DNA from: Bryoerythrophyllum caledonicum
Taxonomy: Eukaryota; Streptophyta; Bryopsida; Pottiales; Pottiaceae
NCBI GenBank assembly: GCA_963971425.1
Contig: OZ020524.1
Coordinates: 19,087,022 to 19,151,021 of the forward strand
DNA: 64,000 nucleotides
Direction: 5' to 3'
Position 1 is the stretch's first letter. Each line of letters opens with the position of its first letter. Both the position numbers and the translations under genes were made by a program. Under the pieces are notes generated by a model that had not been told where the DNA came from, did no database searches, and saw nothing but the letters and a program-made list of their open reading frames with translations. Shown in pieces: positions 12,167 through 22,295 of the stretch.

Positions 12167-13776
12167 GTTGGTGAAGCGGAATCACAAGAGTACATTTCTT
12201 GCAATGTCGTAGTTGCAATGTTGTGCAGACCACAGTTCCCTGCACAACATTGCAAGAATCCGCTTCCGCCATAGGAAACTTTGTTGGAGCTCACTCATTG
12301 CAGTTAGGAGATTGTTGTCGTCGTTGATGCTCTACAGCTCTCAGTGGACTCTTCCACTCCATTGTTTGCTCGCACTAACCAATGGCAACCACCAGATGAG
12401 GAAATTACCCTTGTGGTGCTATTTGCCTGTACGGGGCTCGCGGCTATGTTGGAGGCCAGACTCAAGGTACGTCAATACATCCACATGGATGGTGACTTTG
12501 TAGCCAACTGTGCCGCTCACCATCATATTTAGCATCTTATGGCGTTGTATCCAGAGCAATTACGGTGATGTGATGTGGATTAGTAAGGATGATTTGCACC
12601 GGTTAGGTCGCCTAGACTTGGTGATTGCCAAATGGCCTTGCCAAGTCCATTCCCGGGTGGGTAGTAGGCACAACTTAGATGATCCTTGGTCGGGTCTCTT
12701 TGCAGATTTGCTCAGACTCATCCAGTGGTAGAATACTCACTAATCGATGCCACCGGGGTACATTATTGAGAATGTACTCCCATTGGGGGACACTCGAACG
12801 AAGGTAAGACATGATGGTACATACATTCATCACCTTCTTGGTCCTCCCACTTTTGTGGATGCCGAGGCGTTGAGCTCATACGTCCATCGGCCACGTTAGA
12901 TTTGGACCAACCTAGCTTCTTTGGCAGCTCTCACTTCTATATTTGCTCTAGTGCAGCAACCTACGTGTTGTCAAGTTGATGACATCTTGGATGATTATCG
13001 TGTTTCCACGTAGGTCACCAAAGATAATGAGCCACCAATGTCCGTGGTTAACCGTGTTGATTTCACTCGGGGGGCATTTCCTATATTGGTGTGCTACCCA
13101 GGGTCCTTTGCTTTTAAGACACGCGATGCGGGTTTGTTAAGGATTCTACTTCCCAAACTTACAAAGAACCTTCTACCGATGAGAAGGAGGGGGCGATGGG
13201 CTTTTTGACAGGCTTTACCGTCGTACTGGATGTCTCTAAGGGCTAGCGTCGTTATTTGTTGGGTCAAGCCATTGACCTTAACACTCTAATTTGGATTTGT
13301 GGTCTCTGTTTCGCCATTCAACGCCATTTAAATGACCATCTGCGCATGCAGAGGGCAGACCTTGATGGTCAGGGGGCAGCGGTGCCACATCTCACAGTGA
13401 TCAAAGAAGTAGAGGTCATTTTTCATTAGAAAGGCCACGTAGGTGAGGAGCTTTGTACTCAACGTATTATTGCAACCTTGGCCGAGGATTTGTTTAAGAG
13501 GATGCCCAGGATATCTTTTCTAGGTTTTATCATCATAATATGGGATTTTCTGTGGATCCCGTGAGTGAGGAGTTTTGAGTCATCAATGCCCTCTCTACTA
13601 AGAAGTAGAAATGAGCAGTTGTGCCAATACGCTATGAGTCTTCTACGGTGGAGAAGGAGACCACAAAGTTTGATGACTAGCCTTTGGATTTAGGGCCACA
13701 TCTTATTGGTGCCGAGGCCCGGACGATACGAGTGTTTATACGTTCCTATTAGTTCTTTTGCCTTTGTCTCCATGAT

Positions 13777-15207
13777 TTGGAGGGATATAGAGGCAAGTCC
13801 ATTCACATTCAATTACAAGTCGACTACTCAATCTTCCAACGACCACACAAGCTCAATCGTTCAGAGAATGCTGAAGTTCAGACTCATTGTCAGGATTTGT
13901 TGGCTGCGAGCTTGATTGAGCTCTCCAACGGCAAGTTTGCTTGTGCCACGGTTATGCCATCGAAGAAGGATATCTTTGGCAATTGGATAGAGAAGCGGAT
14001 GTGTGAGGATTATAGGCCGGTCAATTGCAAGACCAAGTCTGACCGGTATCATATGCCCACGCCGGAGGGGTTGTTTGATGCGATGGGCCACGCTAGAATA
14101 TTTAGTACTCTAGATTTGCGGTTTGGTTACCACCAGTTATCATTGATGGTGGATGATCGGGTGAGGCCTGCATTTTGGAGAGTTGATCAGGATGGGAGTG
14201 ATCAACTCTATTATTGGAAGTTTTGCCCATTTGCCCTCAAGAACGCACGTGTTCAGTTTCAGAGGGTGATGGACCAAGTGTTGACCGAATTACCGTTTGT
14301 TGAATGCTACATTGATGATGTTATCTTTTTTAGTAGCTACCCACAAGAGCATGTGAGGCATCTTCAGGCAGTGTTTGAAAGGTTACGGCAACGGATTGTG
14401 TGCTTGCACCATGGCAAGTGCAAATTCTTCTACGACCGGTTGCCATATTTGAGACATCAGATTATTCCTAGGGATCTTGGTATACAACAAGCTAAGGTGG
14501 ATGCATTGCAAAAGAATCCTACCCCAATCGACGTGACACGGCTTTGAGCTTTTCTTGGCTTGGCAAATTACTATTGCCGTTTTGTCAAAAACTTTAGCTT
14601 GATTGCTAAGCCGTTGACTATTCTCACGGGAAATGATCAATCATAGACTTGGGAACAGGAGCAGCAGCAGGCGTTTGCTACTTTGAAGCTGAAGCTCGTT
14701 TCAAAGCTTGTGTTGGGGTGCCCAGATGCTACACAACCCATTCAGTTGTACACAGACTGAAGTGTTGCGGGATTGGAGGTAGTATTGACTCAGAAAGATG
14801 ATGAAGGATGGGAGTACGTTAATTTGGGCCATAGCTCATTTTAGGCCCTATTTGTATGGGCATCGTTTTACGTTGATATTGACCATTAGCCTTTGAAGTG
14901 GCTCATGGAGTCTAAAATTCCTACTGGAAAGCTTGCTAAGTAGGTTGTATTGCTTGGAGAGTATGACTTTGAGGTTGTACATTAGGCCAACATCACAAAC
15001 TTGGATGTGGATTGTCTATCTCGGAATCCAAGTCATTTGGAGGAGGATCTGGTTGCTGCCAGGTGGCTTGGGGACTATGATAGGGAGTCAGTCCTAAGGT
15101 GGCATGCAGCGCCTTACCTCACATTGATGTATGGCTCCGCATCGACATTGTTTGATTTGGTAACGGACGAGGAACCGGATAGGGCCCAAGTTGTTAGCGA
15201 TGTGTAG
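13777..15207 (+). pseudogene. reverse transcriptase and RNase H region of pol
   Basis: An open stretch from 13777 to 14547 covers fingers and palm: CEDYRPVNCKT, FSTLDLRFGYHQL with the first catalytic Asp, and CYIDDVIFFS with the YIDD active site. The frame continues past a TGA at 14545 as AFLGLANYYCRFV, the connection segment, into RNase H (LYTD, HPLKWL-like, LDVDCLSRNP). Seven in-frame stops (14545, 14644, 14758, 14842, 14887, 14941, 14983) lie in one otherwise preserved frame. Length and motif order are normal for Ty3/gypsy. Confidence 0.88.
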
Positions 15208-15670
15208 GAAGATTGTCCAGTCTTGCACAAGCTACAACATGAGACACTTTTCCGAGTTCATTCTGCAACGGAACATGGTTGAGTTGGACACTGAATAGTA
15301 AGGTTCCGTTGGAAGAACGACCTTCTATTTTGGGTATGGCCGGATGGGACTAGGCGCATAGTTCCAAATAGAAATCAGAGGGCTTCGTTGGTACGGCAAG
15401 TACACAAAGACCTAGGACACTTTGCCGTGCGACGGATTCATTCAATGTTGTGTAGCTAGTATTGGTGGACGGTCATGTATCAGCAAATCGCCAAGTATGT
15501 TTCTCAGTGTGAAGTATGTGATCGGGTACGATCCACCTTCAATACCTTGTCAACGCAATTGTAGCCTTTGCCCAATATGAGGCTAGAATATCGGTAGTCT
15601 TTGGATTTTGCTGGCCCACTTGTAGTGACTCCACGTGGAGTTGAGTATGTTTTGGAGATGGTGGAGCATT

Positions 15671-16924
15671 CATATATTCACCGATTGTATAAATGCACTC
15701 TACCTACTAAACACTCAAATAACACACCCAACCCTTCACAACAGTCACCCCGACCAAACCATACTAACATCAATGGTACAAATGTTACAAAAACGTACAC
15801 AAATCACAACCCTTCACAAAGTCAGAGCCCATGCCAACATTGATGGCAACGAACAAGCAGACAAACTTGCAAAAGAAGGCCGAGAAAAAACACACAAAAA
15901 CGCCAAAGACCCTCACGAACATGCTCATGCCACCCCATACTACTTTCAAAAAGAAGATTGGCCTTCCAAAGAAGATACCCCCGACAAAGGCCCAATTAGA
16001 TTTCTGGGCAAATATCTCAAAAAACAAGACCTCTACAACAACCTGGATACAATCTCAGAAAATATTCCTAACATAGAAAAATGGACTAACAATAACGACA
16101 TAGACAATGAACTCTCTACAAACTTTTGGAAAAATCCCATCATCTCAGACTCACAAATAACGTGCCTCATCAAATTCCGTACGGGTCAGTACATGGGAAA
16201 CGCTCACAAACAACTCTTCTTTGGAATAGAAAGATTCCCATCCATAACATGCCCCATATGCCCCTCAACGGACCCCGACACATGGCTTCATGTGCTACTC
16301 AAATGCCAAAACCACCACATACACTCCCTAATCGTTAAAAGACATAACAAAGCGGTATGGGAAGTCCGAAAACTAATCACCTCCTACAATAAATCGAGAT
16401 GTTTCATACTTATGAACGCCGGCACTTTTAATAGCAATCCACATGAAAACACGGTCCCCCCATGGCTACTTCCATGCTCATGTATGACCCAAAGATGTCA
16501 TTGCAACGCTAGGCTCAAACCGGACATTCTTTGTGTCAAAGGTTTACCATACAACGACCCACCACCCGAGAACATCAACCAAGACTACACCATTCAATTC
16601 ATCGAATTTACATATTGCAACGATAGATTCTCCCCGGAAACAATACAAAACAAAATAGATAAATACCAACCCCTCATAGACGACATCATTGCCCTCGGCT
16701 GGAATGTGGACCCCCTTGTTGTTATCACATCCGGCGCTCGTGCCACCACCTTTATCCCATCTATGAAAACTCTCGAAGATACCTTCAAGATACCCATTGA
16801 TACAATTAAAACTACCTTTAAAAATATCAACACCATTGCTATTCAACATGCCATGTCTATTTTACTGCATAAACGCAAAATCGAAAACAACCAAGTCCTC
16901 CCTGATAGGCAAGACCCCCCTTAG
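15671..16924 (+). CDS. LINE ORF2 C-terminal fragment: RNase H, CCHC, PD-(D/E)XK-like
   Basis: 417 residues, no internal stop. Residues 1-70 are the end of a type I RNase H (FTDCINALYLL with a catalytic Asp; VRAHANIDGNEQAD with the His and last Asp). Residues 194-226 form a CX2CX9HX4C motif followed by KRHNK, as seen before the nuclease of R2-like LINEs. Residues 283-331 fit a restriction-like (PD-(D/E)XK) endonuclease: KPDIL, a 26-residue spacer, IEFTYC, then lysines at 328 and 331 in NKIDKYQPL. Residues 345-365 (NVDPLVVITSGARATTF) continue a conserved C-terminal block. The RT and any N-terminal nuclease are missing through truncation. The initiation codon is not native, so expression is doubtful. 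Confidence 0.8.
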   Translation, partial: HIFTDCINALYLLNTQITHPTLHNSHPDQTILTSMVQMLQKRTQITTLHKVRAHANIDGNEQADKLAKEGREKTHKNAKDPHEHAHATPYYFQKEDWPSKEDTPDKGPIRFLGKYLKKQDLYNNLDTISENIPNIEKWTNNNDIDNELSTNFWKNPIISDSQITCLIKFRTGQYMGNAHKQLFFGIERFPSITCPICPSTDPDTWLHVLLKCQNHHIHSLIVKRHNKAVWEVRKLITSYNKSRCFILMNAGTFNSNPHENTVPPWLLPCSCMTQRCHCNARLKPDILCVKGLPYNDPPPENINQDYTIQFIEFTYCNDRFSPETIQNKIDKYQPLIDDIIALGWNVDPLVVITSGARATTFIPSMKTLEDTFKIPIDTIKTTFKNINTIAIQHAMSILLHKRKIENNQVLPDRQDPP

Positions 16925-17126
16925 GAACTTCGCCACTCTGTCTCTTCCTGATTGGCTGCCTATTTGGTTTTGTTTTTTGTTGTTTAGTTAGTTTGGTCGT
17001 TGTTGGTTGGTTTCTGGCTACTCGTTACATAGTGTCTACCCTCGAAAGGGGGAAGTAGTTCCAGTTCGCTAATTCCTTGTCCGGTGGGCATGGTCTTAGC
17101 AATGGAACGAACATATACTTTATTCA

Positions 17127-17151
17127 CGCCGGTTCCCTTCGGGAACCGGCG
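17127..17151 (+). other. 3'-terminal LINE hairpin
   Basis: CGCCGGTTCCC, loop TTC, GGGAACCGGCG: an 11-bp perfect stem placed directly before the TTC-repeat tail. The same hairpin, with different but mostly pairing stem sequence, ends the copies at 46138-46162 and 53968-53992. It is probably the 3' RNA structure recognised by the LINE reverse transcriptase; this role is inferred from what is known of other LINE/SINE tails. Confidence 0.75.
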
Positions 17152-17805
17152 TTCTTCTTCTTCTATGGTGGAGCATTTTAGCAAGTGGATTGAGCTCGTC
17201 ACTCTTCCGAAAAACTCTTCAAAGTTGGCGGCTATGGCATTTTTCAACCGAGAGTTGGCTTGTTTTGGAGCCCCAACTAAGATTTTGACGGACTAGGGGC
17301 CGAGTTCCTTGGGACTTTCAAAGCTTTGTGTACCAAGGCTTCGATTGACCACCGTACGACTTATCGGGGATCACCCGGAAGCAAACGGTTTGATAGAGCG
17401 TGTAGTTCAGATCGTGAAGCAGGGCCTAAGGAAGTAGGAATAATTTCAGGGTGGCCACCACGACTGGGGTATGATAATTCCATGGATGGCCATGGGATAT
17501 CGCTTTAGCATGTAGGCTTCATTGGCTACTTTCAGTCCGTATCGATTGTTGTACGGACAAGAATCAATTTTGCCGAGATTTGTTCTGGAATAGTTGGCTT
17601 TTGTTGTGGATTTGAACAATCCAAAGGTGTGGGCCCAGTGTCTACGGAATGGAGCGGAGTTGTCCAAGTGGGCCATGGAAAACTTGTCCATTACTTAGCT
17701 CCGTGAGACCTTACGGTAGGTTTGTATTCGTCGCGGCGCCTACTCAATCTATCTGCGACATTTTTCCACATGGGATTACGTTTATCTGCAGCGTGAGGCG
17801 CGAAC

Positions 17806-18152
17806 AACGTTGGACGTCAAGGTAGGACGGACTATTCTTTGCATGAAGGATGTGTTGCCCAGTGGCATCTTATTGTTGGAAGGCAAGGATGGCCGGGATT
17901 GTCGAAAGCACTCTAAGAATTGTACTCCATGTCATTTATTCATTGATGGCTCCGTTCATCCAACGTTGACAATTGTGTCGGATGGCCTTCAATGCTTTGT
18001 GTGGTGAGAAGAAGGACACCGCTATCTTGTTGTTTTGTGACCATTGCCAGCGTGGTTGGCACATGGCTTGCTTCACGCCGCCTCTTTCTACTCTATTGTC
18101 TGAAGATTGGACTTGCCCTCGTTGTCGGATGAATACGGAGAGGCCCTCCGTT
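17806..18152 (+). pseudogene. integrase C-terminal tail with PHD finger
   Basis: Reads TLDVKVGRTIL, DVLPSGILLLEGKDGR, then a C4HC3 PHD finger at about 17991-18127: CFVC (after allowing for one lost base near 18003), FCDHC, RGWHMAC, then TCPRC. Spacing between the metal ligands is canonical for a PHD finger, a module that binds histone H3 tails. In this position it could steer integration to particular chromatin, much as chromodomains do in chromoviruses. The reading frame is broken at the first Cys pair, so this copy is dead. Confidence 0.75.
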
Positions 18153-18458
18153 TGTTACTAATCTAAAGATTTATTGACGTACAACAACGCACCGCATTCA
18201 TTAGTGGATGATTTTCATCCACTTAGAGTTGTGTATGTATGCATATAGTGCCGCACATATCCTTGACTTGACGTCTTTGTCAAATCAAGGTTTGTGAGGG
18301 AGTTAGAGACTGTCTAGTGATTTCCTTTGTTTGTAAGTGATTGTTGATCATTAGTAAAGGCTCTATATTCACTTATATTACTTGCACTCGTTAATAATCC
18401 CTTTGTGAAGTGTGAGACGCTTGACTACTCTTGTGATTTACTAGTTATTAACTTGGCG
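18153..18458 (+). repeat. 3' LTR of Ty3/gypsy element
   Basis: Homologous to 7787-8091 and nearly the same length (306 against 305 bp). Begins TGTTACTAATCT; the terminal CA has decayed. The two LTRs share order and spacing of all conserved blocks but differ at many positions. Confidence 0.85.
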
Positions 18459-19519
18459 ATTTACTAGCTGTGACACTTGAGGGTGTACTATGTATACTTG
18501 TTTTAGTGTATATTTTTTGTTTATTTGATGTTGACTATGACTCTCGATCTGTTGTGGTTATCGATCTTTCTTTAAACAACACTTATGCTCAAAACTATAT
18601 ATAAATTTTCTCCACTCTCTAGATCTCCATCAATAATATTTGTAAAACCCTCCCTTGCACCCTCCACACGTAGCTTTTATACATCAGCTTGGACTACTTT
18701 CTATTCCAATCCAATCTTTTGTCCAACACACTCTAAATCTAGTTCTTGTCAAAGGGCTTGATGAATGTTTTCTTACATGAGAAGCTCCTCTTCTCCGGCA
18801 CGTAGATCTAGTGAAGCAACCTCAATACAACTAGATGCCAAAATCATCTAAACTCTTGGACATCAAGCCTCACTTTATGAATAGCTCTTGTGTAATACAA
18901 AGTTAATTCATCTCATTAGGTTTCAAAATTTAGTCATTAGCACATCAAGTTGGTTAATCTCATCAAGTTTCAAAACCTCGTCATTGGCACATCAAGTTGC
19001 TTGAGATTGATGAAGATGCTATCCAACAATTTTTTTTCCTACCTGTATGGAGCCAGATGACTTTCCGAATCTTTGAAAATCTTGTTTTAAACTCAATTTT
19101 GTCCAAAAATGATTGTTTTATCGTAAATAAATGGATGCACATGAATGAAAATGACCAAGTTAGATGAAGAATATGTTATACATTTGTACAAAAAGTGTTT
19201 TCTACACTATTTTCAGCTATCCATTATTTAGAAATAGGGCCAATTGGCACCATGCCCCAAGTCCAAAAGATGGTCATTAGTGTAACCAAAATAATAGTTT
19301 TATAACTTTTTACTTTGAAGATTTTCTTTACTAAGAGCACATCTATCTACACTACTTAAAGAGGGGGATCATTGGAAACATAGTTGGTAAAAATGTTCAT
19401 ATGAAGCAAAAAAATCTTACAGCATTTATAATCAAATTAGTGTGGTTTAAACCAAATACCACCTTTAGTGTACTGCTCGCAGGGAGGGCCGATTGTAGGC
19501 CGACGACAGTGGGACGAGA
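18459..19519. other. intergenic, AT-rich
   Basis: No gene seen. It holds a 47-bp direct duplication at 18911-19004 (CACATCAAGTTG core in both copies). A lone MITE-like arm at 19437-19475 (TTAGTGTGGTTTAAACC, then CACCTTTAGTGTACT) matches the right arm of the inverted repeat at 29826-29865. Confidence 0.5.
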
Positions 19520-19674
19520 GGCACCTCTCTCGTTCGTTACCCGACGAAACCGTCCCTCTCTCGTTCGTTGGCCGACGAAATCATCCCTCTCTCGTTCGTA
19601 GCCCAACGAATTCGACCTTTTATCGTTCGTTTCCCGACGAATTCGTCCCTATCTCGTTCGTTGGCCGACGGAAT
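19520..19674. repeat. five tandem 31-bp repeats
   Basis: Five head-to-tail 31-bp units (19520, 19551, 19582, 19613, 19644) around the core CTCTCGTTCGTTGGCCGACG. Each differs from the consensus by several bases. No spacers separate the units, so this is not a CRISPR array. It lies about 480 bp upstream of the next gene. Confidence 0.9.
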
Positions 19675-20152
19675 CCCCGGGATGCAACATTTGGAGAGCA
19701 TTGAACGCCGCAGCGAGCGTCGCTCTGCTTTGCGTCGCATGTTTGCACTCGTCACGTCGGCTGCCAATGGATTCATGGTTCTCGTGATGCAAGCCTTGGA
19801 GCTGCTCCATCCGCCATTCGCCGTCGTTTCATATCCCCCTTTTGCCGCTTGTAACCCAGGTCAGTGCGTCGTGCCACTTCTGAGATCTCTTCCTTGTTGC
19901 ACCTCTTGAAGTTTGTTTCTGCTTTGCAAGTATAGGTTTCAAGTTGACTGCACTTCTCACTCTCGACCTAGTGTACATGTATTGCAAGTTCTGCTATTTG
20001 TAGCTTCCGAAAACCCACTCCTCGGGTCCAATTGTAGACCTAATCGGAGACTAAGACTTGTTTTGTGGGATTCTGTCGCTGACTTTAGGGTTTTTCCTGA
20101 TTCTGTGGACGTCAATTGGAATTGCACCATCTGTCCACCGGGTTTTTGAGCT
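19675..20152 (+). promoter_or_regulatory. promoter and leader region of the plastid-protein gene
   Basis: This GC-moderate stretch lies directly upstream of the ATG at 20153 and must contain the promoter and 5' UTR. It has open frames in several phases but no conserved protein. The transcription start cannot be fixed from sequence alone. Confidence 0.4.
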
Positions 20153-20803
20153 ATGGAAGCAGCGAGTGTTTTGTCAAGCTGCTCCCCTTCGTCTTCACTT
20201 ATTCAGAGGAGCCATTCGGATTCTCGTGGCAATGGCGCACGGTGCTACTGCTCTTGTGCTGTGAAGCTGAACGCAAGTAGAGGTTCATCAGTCGGAAGGT
20301 TACAGAAGCGATGCACGGTGATGCGCTGGGGAGGAGGGGGGCAAGACAAGGACTCTTCAGGTGAGGAGCGACCGGAAACCCTCTTCATGCGGGAGCTTGC
20401 GAAGCGGAAGAAGTTAGGTCAAGACATTGGCACGGACACCAAAACCAAGGAGGAATCTGAGGACAAATCTGAGAAGAAGCCGCAGCCCGTCTCGGCGCAG
20501 GACGATCAGAGGAAGCGCTCGATGGCGCTCAACAGTGAGGGTCTGGACGGATTGGTGCCGCGAGGGCAGGAGCTCGTCAAGCTGGGCGGCTCCTTCTGGT
20601 TGTCCCTCTGGCCGTTCATCGCCGCCAGTTTGTTGGCCTTTGCGGCAGCGTTTCTCTACTTCGGCCCTGCATTTATACACTCTGGAAACCGAACCAGCCC
20701 TCCGCCTTATGTCGATCCTTACCAGCTTCTGGAGTCGGAGCAGCTGCCGTATCAGGTTGGCCCTAATCGAGTGCCGTACAACACTCATAGATCGCCGCAG
20801 TAG
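20153..20803 (+). CDS. putative plastid-targeted single-pass membrane protein
   Basis: A 216-residue single-exon frame. Residues 1-57 are Ser/Arg/Cys-rich and almost free of acidic residues, like a chloroplast transit peptide (MEAASVLSSCSPSSS start). Residues 64-128 are highly charged (KDSSGEERPETL, then RELAKRKK, then a KTKEESEDKSEKK stretch). One hydrophobic helix spans residues 148-171 (WLSLWPFIAASLLAFAAAFL), preceded by VPRGQELVKLGGS and followed by a Pro-rich tail. I do not recognise the family with certainty, but the pattern resembles conserved plant thylakoid or envelope proteins. The codon use is GC-rich like the other host genes, and the frame is free of defects. Confidence 0.75.
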   Translation: MEAASVLSSCSPSSSLIQRSHSDSRGNGARCYCSCAVKLNASRGSSVGRLQKRCTVMRWGGGGQDKDSSGEERPETLFMRELAKRKKLGQDIGTDTKTKEESEDKSEKKPQPVSAQDDQRKRSMALNSEGLDGLVPRGQELVKLGGSFWLSLWPFIAASLLAFAAAFLYFGPAFIHSGNRTSPPPYVDPYQLLESEQLPYQVGPNRVPYNTHRSPQ

Positions 20804-22295
20804 GACCGATACTAGCTCTTGTGTCTCGACTTGTATATGCTGGCAACGTTTGTAGTATTCTTTGTGTAGGTTACAACAATCATGATGCTTTTAGTATTGG
20901 TTTCAGTATTCGGAGGCACAATTTATGTACATTTTTTGATTGGTTCTCTGGACCTGATCTATAATTGCAGATGGGCATCTCTATGCTCTTTTCTGTTAGT
21001 AGATTCACGTAATTGTTTTGGATGTGTTTTCATTTTGTGCAAGTGAATGTGATCAGGAGCATGTGATGGGCTTGTGGATCTATGAGCTTCTGTGCTGTTG
21101 ATTGATGCAGCAAAGGGCTCCTCTAGCTTGCATGTCATTCAGACTGCAAATATTACATGGAGGTATACAACTTCACGCTAATTCTTTTGCGTCTAATTGT
21201 GCATATTAACAGCAACCACTTCATATATATAACTATTGATCTGCTGTACTATAACATTGTAAGGTGGTACAGGGGGAAGGACATAACTTAGGGCCTCCTT
21301 GCATCATCCCAACAGTGTCGGAGTAGTGAATGACTTTTGTTTGTGAATGGGAATCACTTGTCTTGAAGTTTGGAAGCATGTAACATGAGAAGAAGCTATG
21401 TGACGCATGTAGCGTTGGTTTCTTTCTTTGGCAGCTGTACATGGACGCAGTGAATTTAATAACTAATGTAATGATTTGAGGACTTTTTCTGTAGGTAAGG
21501 AATCTTCAGTACAGTGATCTGCATTCGTCTGTATCTGGTGGTCTTTTAGACTCTCTATGTTGCAGGCTCGCTCTGTGAAGTTTCGCAATTCGAAGGATGC
21601 TTTCGCAGAAGAGTTTCTCTTCGATTCTTAGACAGCCTTACCGCTTAACTCGGTAAGTCTCAAGTTTCCCATGAAATTTCTTTGCAAGCAGTACAACTCC
21701 TATCTATACGATTTTTTGAGTAAAGTTTCTCTTTCCTAATTAGCTTCTCTATACATCAGTTGTTCTCTCCTTTGTCGTAACTGATCAATTAGACATGGAT
21801 TGGTTGTGTTTCTCAAGGCAGGGTTTGTGATCTGTACAGGGCACTTGATTTTGGTGGCACAGGAAATTAGAGACGTGAGTAGTGGCGCTATCGGAAGGTA
21901 CCAGCTCTTGCTGACATTTAATGTCTCTAGTATCCATGGTCTTTTTGGTTTGGCAGATGTGTGAGTTAGGTTTCTGTAGCCTCCTCCATCTTCTAGCTTT
22001 GAATACCTATTCGCTTTTATCTACATTACAAGCACGACCACAAGAGCGTTTGTTAGAACCATTCTTCCTAACATACTTGCTTTGTATAGTGCTTTGTTGT
22101 ACGAGTGCTTCTCTGACCAAACTTTGTATCTATTTTGCCTATAGGCATCTTCATGATTGCCGCTTGACCTCGTGAGGATGTTAAGACCTTGGGATCAATT
22201 ATGAGCACCATTTATATCAACTGAATTACTACAGGAAGCGTTGGGATCGAGCTCGAGATTATTGCAACTATATTTTAAGCCAGATTTAGGGCAAG
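20804..22295. other. 3' flank of the membrane-protein gene
   Basis: The proximal part is presumably the 3' UTR, T-rich on the plus strand. A short open frame at 21921-22175 has no recognisable motif. No repeats or other genes were seen. Confidence 0.4.

Larger units (their letters stand above)
15671..17164 (+). mobile_element. 5'-truncated LINE inserted in the gypsy integrase
   Basis: A 1494-bp insertion flanked by perfect 13-bp target duplications ATGGTGGAGCATT at 15658-15670 and 17165-17177. It holds the 3' part of ORF2 with no stop or frameshift, a 240-bp 3' UTR, a perfect 11-bp-stem hairpin and a short TTC tract at the very end. The 5' end is truncated inside the RNase H domain, typical of target-primed reverse transcription. 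The intact frame and perfect duplication mark it as much younger than the surrounding gypsy element. Related copies lie at 40.5-45.5 kb, 57.3-58.3 kb and from 63.3 kb. Confidence 0.93.
15208..17700 (+). pseudogene. integrase region of pol, split by a LINE
   Basis: The zinc-binding HHCC domain is visible at about 15390-15530 (HKDLGHFAVRR, then CEVCDRVRSTF). The catalytic core follows with SLDFAGPL and VEYVLEMVEH, where the LINE interrupts. It resumes at 17178 with FSKWIELVTLPKNS, GAPTKILTD, a stop, then GAEFLGTF and IDHRTTYRGSPG. Several stops and frameshifts follow. Joining across the LINE after removing one 13-bp duplicate restores the frame, so the integrase was continuous when the LINE landed. 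Confidence 0.85.
7787..18458 (+). mobile_element. Ty3/gypsy LTR retrotransposon with PHD finger, decayed
   Basis: The order is 5' LTR, a 1.5-kb leader, gag, protease, reverse transcriptase, RNase H, integrase, a C-terminal PHD finger and 3' LTR. This is the Ty3/gypsy (Metaviridae) order, with integrase last. The element is split by a LINE at 15671-17164. Frameshifts and many in-frame stops occur in every domain, and the LTRs differ by an estimated fifth of positions, so it is old and inactive. A purine-rich tract (ACGGAGAGG) lies just before the 3' LTR, as expected for the plus-strand primer. A tRNA primer-binding site after the 5' LTR was not recognised, nor a clear target duplication. Confidence 0.88.

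Noticed and set aside
16544..16849. 101-codon minus-strand frame in the LINE
   Set aside because: Antisense shadow of the intact ORF2 fragment.
19520..19674. CRISPR-like direct repeats
   Set aside because: Units are contiguous with no spacers, diverged, and in a plant nuclear genome.
20414..20788. 124-codon minus-strand frame
   Set aside because: Shadow of the membrane-protein gene on the opposite strand.
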